Part shown: positions 1 to 6,477 of the stretch, one piece after another | Layout of the letters: the number at the start of each line of letters is the position of its first letter | How positions within the stretch are numbered: the stretch's first letter is position 1 | Assembly: GCA_947589405.1 (NCBI GenBank) | Contig: CANQBT010000045.1 | Location: forward strand, 1 to 14,087 | Direction of reading: 5' to 3' | Length of the DNA stretch: 14,087 nucleotides | Origin: an uncultured Clostridia bacterium | Lineage (GTDB): Bacteria > Bacillota > Clostridia > Lachnospirales > CAG-274 | Program-made: the position numbers and the translations under genes | The notes under the pieces: model-generated | What the model saw: the letters and a program-made list of their open reading frames with translations, nothing else | Database searches by the model: none | What the model was told of the DNA's origin: nothing

Positions 1-18
1 TGCTATCTAACATACATC

Positions 19-70
19 AAAAAGAGGTAAGATAACGCCCTCTGCAAAAAAGGTTACGTTATCTTACCTC
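19..70 (-). terminator. Intrinsic terminator of the dynamin operon, overlapping the last stop codon
   Basis: Positions 24-37 and 57-70 are a perfect 14-bp inverted repeat (GAGGTAAGATAACG and its complement) with a 19-nt loop. On the minus strand the hairpin is followed directly by TTTTT (23 down to 19), as in a Rho-independent terminator. The TAA stop of the last operon gene (59-61) lies in the first arm. The stem is only moderately GC-rich, so termination may be partial. A mobile-element end or an assembly fold-back at a contig edge could also produce a perfect repeat here, but the T-run favours a terminator. Confidence 0.6.
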
Positions 71-307
71 AACAAATGTTATATATGCCTTCTTTCCCAT
101 ATCTTTAATTGCATATATGAAATTTTCCAAATTATCAACAGGAATATTAGCTCTGCTTCCGAATGAGGACATTCTGTTTATCTCTTCAAAAATGCCAAAG
201 CGCTTTGTCCATACATTATCATAAATACCAAAATAAAATTCATCTGCTCCTGCCTTTGCAAAAGGCTCGATATTTTTTTCATCTGCAATGGGGACCATTA
301 TTTTCAT
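59..307 (-). CDS. U32-family-like N-terminal fragment (82 aa), truncated or naturally short
   Basis: The protein matches the beginning of U32 'peptidase-like' TIM-barrel proteins. It opens with a beta strand (MKIMVP), then has the family-typical AGADEFYFGIYDNVW block (residues 19-33) and an 'INRMSSFGSRANI' block (43-55), and reaches the next strand (AYITF) before stopping. Such proteins normally run to about 300 residues or more, so most of the barrel and the Fe-S cysteines are missing. Translation is plausible: a GGAGTGG ribosome site precedes the ATG, and the start overlaps the upstream gene by 29 nt, giving translational coupling. All three forward frames meet a stop within a few codons after the last conserved strand, so one frameshift does not restore it. 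It is either a decayed gene or a small partner of the upstream U32 protein. The homology call is from motif memory, not a search. Confidence 0.65.
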   Translation of the reverse strand: MKIMVPIADEKNIEPFAKAGADEFYFGIYDNVWTKRFGIFEEINRMSSFGSRANIPVDNLENFIYAIKDMGKKAYITFVEVR

Positions 308-1064
308 AATACCACTCCGGTGTATAAATTATATCATTATCATCCTTTAAATAAGATGGATCAAGAATATCGTATATATTTTTGCCAAGCTTTATATATC
401 CTGCTTCTTCGCTTAAAATCCCGGTATATAAGCATTGCATATCACATTTATCGTCAGGAATAAATTTATATTCAACAGCCTTCCCTATCGAAGAAAATTC
501 ACATATCCTAGCAGTACTTATCTGTCGGTAAGGGAAATGAAAATATATTTTTATTCTAGGCGGCAGGTCTACAACATAATTACGTGTAGTTATATCATTT
601 TCAACAGAGTTGATGCAAAATCCTTGCCTAAGCAAAAAGTTAAGAAGTGCATGAGCTTTTCCGCTATAGCACGAATTATTGTATTCGGAATATCTGTGAT
701 CACGGTAATCTTTGAAAAAAAGACGTCCCAACCGTATATTTAGATTGCGGCAATTAAGCTTATCAAGCATTCCAATATCGTTTACCGTAACAGTTTGTGC
801 GTGCTCGCACATATTTATAAATTCATTTGTATCCGAAATTTTCAGAGAGTGCTCTGATAATATGGGAATAACAAGATCATATTTCGTATTTTCAACTATT
901 TTGATATTCTCCATTATATATTTAAAATAATTTTCACAGCTATAGCTGCCTATCTGTAAAGCAATATCTTTGTTTATGAGAATATTTTTGTATTTTGTTA
1001 TTTCATATATGCTTCTGTCACACAGATTCAGAATTTTAATATTTTTGGAAAAATCATATGGCAT
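279..1064 (-). CDS. U32 family (peptidase-like) protein, probable Fe-S protein
   Basis: This 261-aa protein carries hallmarks of U32-type proteins: a 'TVTVNDIGML' segment (residues 91-100), then 'LNIRLGRLFFKDYRDHRY' (108-125, compare the usual V-N-D-x-G and L-G-R-L), a 'FHFPYRQISTARIC' strand region (175-188), and cysteines C188, C207 and C211 (C-x18-C-x3-C). Known U32 proteins such as UbiU, UbiV and TrhP/RlhA use similarly spaced cysteines to bind a 4Fe-4S cluster, and several act in oxygen-independent hydroxylation or RNA modification rather than proteolysis. The fourth ligand could be C15 or C43. It is slightly shorter than usual at the N-terminus. The ATG follows the radical SAM stop codon directly (TAGATG), with AAGGGTGAAG as ribosome site, so the two are translationally coupled. 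The substrate is unknown; the order next to isoprenoid-synthase-like and radical SAM genes suggests one pathway. Confidence 0.7.
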   Translation of the reverse strand: MPYDFSKNIKILNLCDRSIYEITKYKNILINKDIALQIGSYSCENYFKYIMENIKIVENTKYDLVIPILSEHSLKISDTNEFINMCEHAQTVTVNDIGMLDKLNCRNLNIRLGRLFFKDYRDHRYSEYNNSCYSGKAHALLNFLLRQGFCINSVENDITTRNYVVDLPPRIKIYFHFPYRQISTARICEFSSIGKAVEYKFIPDDKCDMQCLYTGILSEEAGYIKLGKNIYDILDPSYLKDDNDIIYTPEWYYENNGPHCR

Positions 1065-2054
1065 CTAGGCTTCACCCTTTTTCTGCAATATCTTATCTAT
1101 CTTATATATAAGACAGCCGCCGGAACATTTCATAGTCTTATATTTATAGCATAAAAGACACTTTTCATTGTGAAAGGTATTGACAGCATAGGCGTCGACT
1201 GTTCTGAGATAATAATTGCGCAGATCCGAAATAGATGAAAAATCCCGTATATTTACCTTTGTATATTCGGACAATCCAAAACATCTGACAGCAGTAAGAT
1301 CGGGAAGAATATCTATTACGGGAATACAGCCTGTTTGACGGTTCTTAATAATAGACAGAGGATTGTCTGCGCCCCATTCATCAAATTCTGCCATTTCCGC
1401 TGCCGTAACAAGACATGGAGGAAGTATATTGCAATCCAGAAATGGTATAGTCCCTCTTTGCTTTAGCTCTTTGAAAAGGCAAAATATCTCAGGCTTTATT
1501 TTTTCAAAATAGCTTAAGGGTTCATAATTATAGGTATCGGTATTTGGTACACTTATTGATACCCTTAATCTCTTGCATGGAAAACGCTCAATAAGCCGAA
1601 GTATATGGCTGTAGTCATAACCGAGCTTATAATAATTTATTCCAAACACTATTCTTTCAGACATCTTATCAAACAGCAGCTCAAGAGAATTTATGAATTC
1701 CGTATAAAGTGAGCTGTTGTCAGATATATCATTGCAATTAATAAGCAAATGGAATTTAGGCTTTTGTAGCTTGTCAACAAAGTCACCGGCCTTTATACCG
1801 TTTGTATAAATAACAACGTTTTGTATTCTCTCATCGTTAATGAGCAGCTCTAATATTTTGTCAAAGCCGTTATGTAGTGTTGGTTCTCCGCCTATAAGTC
1901 CAAGCTTACCTTCGCTTCCGTCGGAAAGTATAAAATCAAGTATTTCGCAAAAAGCCTCCTGAGAAATATCAGTACTGTCTTTGTTTACAAATTCGTTTGC
2001 AAAACAGTATTCACAGGCAAGGTTACATTTTTGAGTTATCATTATATTTGCCAT
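1065..2054 (-). CDS. Radical SAM enzyme with SPASM/twitch-like C-terminal Fe-S region
   Basis: The 329-aa protein begins with the radical SAM cluster motif C10-x3-C14-x2-C17 (CNLACEYC), followed by GGEP at 55-58, the SAM-binding element of the family. The C-terminal third has C208, C214, C243 and C258, then C299-x2-C302-x7-C310-x3-C314, with 'CSGGC' typical of SPASM/twitch auxiliary cluster domains. Such enzymes use a 5'-deoxyadenosyl radical, and SPASM members often modify peptides or cofactors; the substrate here cannot be read from sequence. Its ATG lies 32 nt inside the end of the isoprenoid-synthase-like gene, with GAAAGGA upstream, and its stop abuts the U32 gene. No small precursor-peptide gene is visible in this tightly packed operon, so a classical RiPP role is not directly supported. 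Confidence 0.85.
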   Translation of the reverse strand: MANIMITQKCNLACEYCFANEFVNKDSTDISQEAFCEILDFILSDGSEGKLGLIGGEPTLHNGFDKILELLINDERIQNVVIYTNGIKAGDFVDKLQKPKFHLLINCNDISDNSSLYTEFINSLELLFDKMSERIVFGINYYKLGYDYSHILRLIERFPCKRLRVSISVPNTDTYNYEPLSYFEKIKPEIFCLFKELKQRGTIPFLDCNILPPCLVTAAEMAEFDEWGADNPLSIIKNRQTGCIPVIDILPDLTAVRCFGLSEYTKVNIRDFSSISDLRNYYLRTVDAYAVNTFHNEKCLLCYKYKTMKCSGGCLIYKIDKILQKKGEA

Positions 2055-2967
2055 AAAGCAATATCCTTTCTCTTAGCTCGGGACAGTTCAAACACCAGTC
2101 GTGTATTTCTTTCATCACAAGGGAGTAAAAAGAAGGGTCCGTATATATTTTTACAGTTTCAAGGCAATTTGATATTTCATCTGCTGCCAGCGACAGAGCG
2201 GTATCGATACCGTGCTGTTCGATAAGACCTTCCAGTATGTTTTGCTGCCCGGTCATGCGATCTTCAAAATGATCACAAATATCATCAATAAAAGCAAATG
2301 CCTTTCCCATAGCCAATATAGCTTTAGCCTGTGTTTCAAGCATACTTTGACAGCCTGTTGCAAGCTCTGAAGCAGCCTGTACGAATAAAATAGATTTGGA
2401 AAGTATTTTATATTCGGAAAAGGCATTGTTGGTATTATCGGAAACATACAGCTCGGCTGCGGCAGTTTGCTTCATCAAATGAAGTATATTGCCGTATTTT
2501 ACATTGTTTTTTTCCTTTATCTCTTTCATACCCAATGCAGTTTCGTAAAAGAGCATATCTATGACCGAGTTGTCTTTACATTTGCCGAAATCAATGAAGT
2601 AATGTGACCAATGATCATATTTAAGTTTGATTGCAGCTTCTTCCTTTTGAGCCGAACTTCCGTGATCTAAGCAGTAGTCAAGTATACAGCAGAGCAAAGA
2701 AAAATAAACGGCTGCTCTTGCTGTTTTTTTATTGACGTTGTTGAAAAAGCATTTGTTCATCAAAATGTTTTTTTTACAATTTATAAATATAACATTATTG
2801 AAGGAATTGCCGTATTCCCTTATGACGCTGTCCCATATATCGGTATTTATTTCCAAATATCTGCAATATTCGGAATATTCGCCATTATATTGTACAAACT
2901 GTGGTATAATAAGTCCTTTACATGATAATTGCTCATAAAGCTTATCAAAATATATACATTTGTCCAT
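2023..2967 (-). CDS. Class 1 isoprenoid-synthase-fold protein
   Basis: The 314-aa, mostly helical protein has two Asp-rich elements placed as in class I isoprenoid synthases: D97-x3-D101 (ILDYCLDHG) in one helix, and D228-D229-x2-D232-x3-D236 (IDDICDHFED), followed by 'RMTGQQNIL', about 130 residues later. In that superfamily the two motifs bind Mg2+ and diphosphate across an alpha-helical cavity, for prenyl transfer, chain elongation or cyclisation. The first motif is not a perfect DDxxD, so the activity, if retained, could be non-canonical. It is rich in cysteine (for example C93-C94, C99 and C231). It starts 3 nt after the upstream stop, with GGCGGATGG as ribosome site, and overlaps the radical SAM gene by 32 nt, so the enzymes are probably co-translated. 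The family call rests on motif pattern only. Confidence 0.6.
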   Translation of the reverse strand: MDKCIYFDKLYEQLSCKGLIIPQFVQYNGEYSEYCRYLEINTDIWDSVIREYGNSFNNVIFINCKKNILMNKCFFNNVNKKTARAAVYFSLLCCILDYCLDHGSSAQKEEAAIKLKYDHWSHYFIDFGKCKDNSVIDMLFYETALGMKEIKEKNNVKYGNILHLMKQTAAAELYVSDNTNNAFSEYKILSKSILFVQAASELATGCQSMLETQAKAILAMGKAFAFIDDICDHFEDRMTGQQNILEGLIEQHGIDTALSLAADEISNCLETVKIYTDPSFYSLVMKEIHDWCLNCPELRERILLYGKYNDNSKM

Positions 2968-2970
2968 ATA

Positions 2971-5235
2971 TTACCATCCGCCGCTGTAGTAGCTGTAATA
3001 ACTGTAGTATGTATATGAGCTATAGCTTTTATTATCCTCAATAACAGTTTTTTCCTTTTCTTTTTCTATTTTGGCATTGAGCTTTTCATATGCTGTCTGT
3101 GCTTCGCTGTGACCTTTGTCAATAGCCGCTTCATAATAGGCAAGAGCCTGTTTATTATCGGCAGCATGTCCAAGACCGTTTTCATATATTATTCCCAGCT
3201 TATAATTAGATTCGGCAGTTTTGGATTTTTCATATTCTTTGGCTGCATTGGAATATTGCTCAAGCTCATAGAATATATTTCCTGTTTTTTCATATATTTC
3301 CCCATTTTTATTTTTTATTGAGCTGTAATATCTAAGGGCGCTTTGGAGGAAACGTTCTTTTTCTTTGGGAGAATCTGTTGTAAAGCCTTCATTATAGTAT
3401 ATGTCAGCCAGCTGAGCAATGGCAGCCATATGGTCTTGAGCTGCGGCAATATTAAGATATTTTATACAGTTTGTGTAATTCTCGTCTGTGCTGTCATTGA
3501 TTTTTTTATAATAATCCATTCCTTTTTTATATGCTGCTTCTGCTGAACCGCTGTCGGCAAGAGCTGTAATATCGTCATTTTCCAGTTTCATAGTATTTCC
3601 TTTCCGACTCTCTTGCATGATCATTTCGCTTGCTGTTTTATCTCCTGCAAGAGAAGCCTTCATTAAAATTTTTTTGGCTTTATTATAGTCTTTGTTATGT
3701 AAATAATATTTTCCGAGAAGCTTGTATTCGGAGACGTTAAGCGATGATTTGAGTTTCAGTATCATTTCACCGCACGTATTTATATCCATACGTATTTTGT
3801 TGTATTCATAGAGCTCCAAAAGCTTCCTTATATAAATTTCAGATGAATAATTGAGCTTTGTAAATTCATTTATTTCCTCACCGCTTGATCGCTTGGACAT
3901 AAAATCGTTTATTATTAAATTTGCCGCAAGGGTTTTACCGGATATATTTTTATATTCCGAAGCCAGTTCCGTAAGCCGTTTATTGCTGTCATTTTGAGGA
4001 TATATTTTGTATATATATGCCAGCCTTATAATAAGTTCCATAATAAGCTCTTCCTGAGCTATATGGTATCCGCTGCTTTCCTTCTGACATAGTGCCCTTG
4101 CTTCTGAATGTATATCGGCGATCTTTTCAAGAAGAATGCGGCATACATTAGTATAATCGCTGTATATTTTATTTATGGAGTCTACATCATAATTATACTG
4201 AGTTTTGAATCGATCGACTTCGGATCTTATATCATCGGAAATATATACCAGATTTTCATTTATTTCTGTTATACGATTTTCAATGTCATAATTTCTTTCT
4301 GCAAGATATTGAGATATTTCCAGAAGAACATTTTCAAAATAATATTTATAACAGAAATTATCTTTGCCACAGAGGTCATGGTAGCTTTTATTAATATTGA
4401 CAAATGCACTATTCAAATCAGCATACTCACTACATATCTTTATATTTTTTTCCTTGCAGTAAAGTTCTGTTTCGGTATCAACTGTACCTATTACAATAAT
4501 TTCTGAAAGATTAGGGAATAATTCAAGGGCATCTTTGCTGCATTGTTCACCTTTTATTATGAGCATATCAAGTGAATTTGTTACAGGAGAAAAATACTTG
4601 CTGTCGGTATCAATGCCCTTCGGTATAATAATATAGCTTAAGGCCTTTGGTATGACAGAAGATGACATTGATATTGCATATGAAAAGGATTCCAGCGCCA
4701 GATCGTTTTCATCGGAATATTTAAGAAAGTCTATATATTCCTTGTTAACACAGTCAATAAGCTTTTCGGGTAAATTAAGTATTTTTATAGGAAGCTGTTC
4801 TTGACTATTGAATAATATTGTAGGTACAATATTAGAAATAATATGGTTATTTTCATTTTTTAGTAAAAGGTTTATGACCTTATCTATTGTACCGGGTTTG
4901 AATCTTTCATCAAGGACTTTTTTACAGAGCTTTTTAAAGTCGTTCTTATATTCGTAGGGTCCATATATACCTACTACAGTAGTATTTATAATTTCGGGAA
5001 AATACAGATATAATGCCATATCCATAAGAATATCCTTTAGTTTTTCTATTACTGCATATTTATTTTCGTATTGGAGCTTTTCTATAACAGGTACAAGATC
5101 ATTGTCAATTATGTTGCCTGCCTCATTAAAATAAGCAAAGCTTTTATCGGTGCCCTCTGAATTTATTTCATCGTCCACGAGCCTTGACAGAGTCTTAAGT
5201 ATTTCTGTACTTTTGTTTATATCTGAGCTTTTCAT
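2971..5235 (-). CDS. Sel1/TPR-repeat protein with a degenerate dynamin-like G domain
   Basis: Residues about 505-720 of this 754-aa protein are repeating helical hairpins of Sel1/TPR type. The clearest copy is 'YKLGIIYENGLGHAADNKQA' and what follows it (678-718), with earlier copies near 503-530 and 565-612. These repeats normally form a protein-binding solenoid. The N-terminal third resembles a dynamin-family G domain without working motifs: 'VVGIYGPYEYKNDF' (87-100) sits where a G-x4-GKS P-loop is expected, 'LSYIIIPKGID' (199-209) where a DTPG strand is expected, then 'SLDMLIIKGEQ' and 'LSEIIVIGTVDTE' (221-255) resemble the following strands and the G4 region. A long helical part follows (about 300-500). 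The C-terminus is a Tyr/Ser-rich tail ending GGW. Its ATG overlaps the 411-aa GTPase stop by 4 nt (ATGA), with GGAGGG upstream. It is probably a scaffold for the neighbouring GTPases; the pseudo-GTPase reading is inference. Confidence 0.75.
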   Translation of the reverse strand: MKSSDINKSTEILKTLSRLVDDEINSEGTDKSFAYFNEAGNIIDNDLVPVIEKLQYENKYAVIEKLKDILMDMALYLYFPEIINTTVVGIYGPYEYKNDFKKLCKKVLDERFKPGTIDKVINLLLKNENNHIISNIVPTILFNSQEQLPIKILNLPEKLIDCVNKEYIDFLKYSDENDLALESFSYAISMSSSVIPKALSYIIIPKGIDTDSKYFSPVTNSLDMLIIKGEQCSKDALELFPNLSEIIVIGTVDTETELYCKEKNIKICSEYADLNSAFVNINKSYHDLCGKDNFCYKYYFENVLLEISQYLAERNYDIENRITEINENLVYISDDIRSEVDRFKTQYNYDVDSINKIYSDYTNVCRILLEKIADIHSEARALCQKESSGYHIAQEELIMELIIRLAYIYKIYPQNDSNKRLTELASEYKNISGKTLAANLIINDFMSKRSSGEEINEFTKLNYSSEIYIRKLLELYEYNKIRMDINTCGEMILKLKSSLNVSEYKLLGKYYLHNKDYNKAKKILMKASLAGDKTASEMIMQESRKGNTMKLENDDITALADSGSAEAAYKKGMDYYKKINDSTDENYTNCIKYLNIAAAQDHMAAIAQLADIYYNEGFTTDSPKEKERFLQSALRYYSSIKNKNGEIYEKTGNIFYELEQYSNAAKEYEKSKTAESNYKLGIIYENGLGHAADNKQALAYYEAAIDKGHSEAQTAYEKLNAKIEKEKEKTVIEDNKSYSSYTYYSYYSYYSGGW

Positions 5236-6467
5236 TCGCTTCCCTCCTTTAATTCAGCCACGATTTTTTTAAGCTCTTTGAAATATTTGTTTAGTTTTTC
5301 CTTGTCTGATTTTAATTCGGGAATTGAGTGATTTACCTTTCCATATTCTTTTACCACAGGATAAATATGGCTGCTGTTAACTGAGGAAGCCAATATGTTT
5401 TCAAGAGCATTTAACTTGCCTGCTTCCGAGTCTATCTGGGCTTGGACCTGATTGTCTATGTTTTTTCTTATTTTTTCTATTTGCTTTGATATATCAAAGT
5501 CAGCATCAGACTTTTTGTTTATTTTAGAAAAATATTTTTCCAACACCCCTTCGCCTATAATCGTATTGCCATGCATGGAGTTGTAGGCTATCACATCGAA
5601 TACGTTTATGTTGGCGTTTTTAATAATTTCTTTTGTGTGTTCTAATTTCTTGAGCACATCGTCATAAAGCATAAGGTCTGCCTTTGTGATCACAACAAGT
5701 ATTTCGGTGTCCAAATTGAGAGTGGATAAAAATTTAATATCATTTTCATCGATAACTCCCTTTTCACCATCTACGAGCCATATTATAAAATCCGATGCTT
5801 TAAGCTGCTGTCTTGCAAGCTCTCTGTCGGTATTATTTCCAATTTTATAATTTTCAGCTTTGCTGTAACCGGGTGTATCCAAAATAGCAATATTGGGATA
5901 AGAGAACATCGGTGTATATACCACCAGATTTTGTATAAGCTTTGAAAAGCCTATGTTGTATTTTTCATCAAATTCATGAGTGATTGCATCTACAGCGTCA
6001 TCATCAAGCTTTATTATGTTATCTGTTTCCGATATTGCCATGTTTGACTTTTCTTCTGCATTGAGAATATAAGTTGCGATGGAAGTGGTAGGGCGTTGCC
6101 CAACAGGAAGCTTCACATTTGTTATGGAATTTATAAAAAGTGATTTTCCTGCGCTGAACTGACCGCCTATTCCAAGCACTTTTTTGCCGTTCAATAATTT
6201 TATTTTCTGATGCTCATTGAGTTTATTACCTATTTTTACAAGATTTTTGTAAAGTTCAAGACCATTTTCCAGTTTAAGCTCGGCTATGATAGGAAATATT
6301 TTGTTTTCTATTATATTTTCGTATACATGAGCATGGTTATGTCCTTTGTGTGGAGAAACTATGCTCTTTATAAGCTCTATCCCCATTTGAGGTTCATTTA
6401 GATATGGGTTTTTGCAATCATCCGATAAAGGAATATCTGCCATAGTTTCATTTTCGTATAATGCCAT
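5232..6467 (-). CDS. Small dynamin-like GTPase (third GTPase of the operon)
   Basis: The 411-aa protein has a complete G domain: G1 GGQFSAGKS (residues 101-109), a G2-type PTTS (126-129), G3 DTPG (197-200) and G4 TKAD (261-264). The 'FSAGKS' P-loop and the 'P-T-T-S' switch are typical of bacterial dynamin-like proteins. About 95 residues precede the P-loop, including a His-rich stretch, PHKGHNHAH (39-47). The region after the G domain is short (about 120 residues) and ends in a charged coiled coil, so a full dynamin stalk is lacking; it may need the longer partners for membrane action. No membrane segment is seen. It starts 10 nt after the 767-aa GTPase gene, with AGGAGA upstream, and overlaps the next gene by 4 nt. 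A general GTPase of the Era/YcjX type is less likely given its dynamin-like neighbours. Confidence 0.85.
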   Translation of the reverse strand: MALYENETMADIPLSDDCKNPYLNEPQMGIELIKSIVSPHKGHNHAHVYENIIENKIFPIIAELKLENGLELYKNLVKIGNKLNEHQKIKLLNGKKVLGIGGQFSAGKSLFINSITNVKLPVGQRPTTSIATYILNAEEKSNMAISETDNIIKLDDDAVDAITHEFDEKYNIGFSKLIQNLVVYTPMFSYPNIAILDTPGYSKAENYKIGNNTDRELARQQLKASDFIIWLVDGEKGVIDENDIKFLSTLNLDTEILVVITKADLMLYDDVLKKLEHTKEIIKNANINVFDVIAYNSMHGNTIIGEGVLEKYFSKINKKSDADFDISKQIEKIRKNIDNQVQAQIDSEAGKLNALENILASSVNSSHIYPVVKEYGKVNHSIPELKSDKEKLNKYFKELKKIVAELKEGSE

Positions 6468-6477
6468 ATATATTCTC

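Noticed and set aside
1..80. Integron attC-like site or transposon terminal repeat at the left edge
   Set aside because: An ATCTAAC-like 7-mer occurs but has no matching GTTRRRY partner. No integrase, transposase or target duplication is visible, and the T-run after the hairpin fits a terminator better.
59..2054. RiPP (modified peptide) cluster based on the radical SAM and U32 genes
   Set aside because: No small precursor-peptide gene was found in the operon or its gaps, so only a weaker suggestion (modification of the Sel1 protein tail) is kept.
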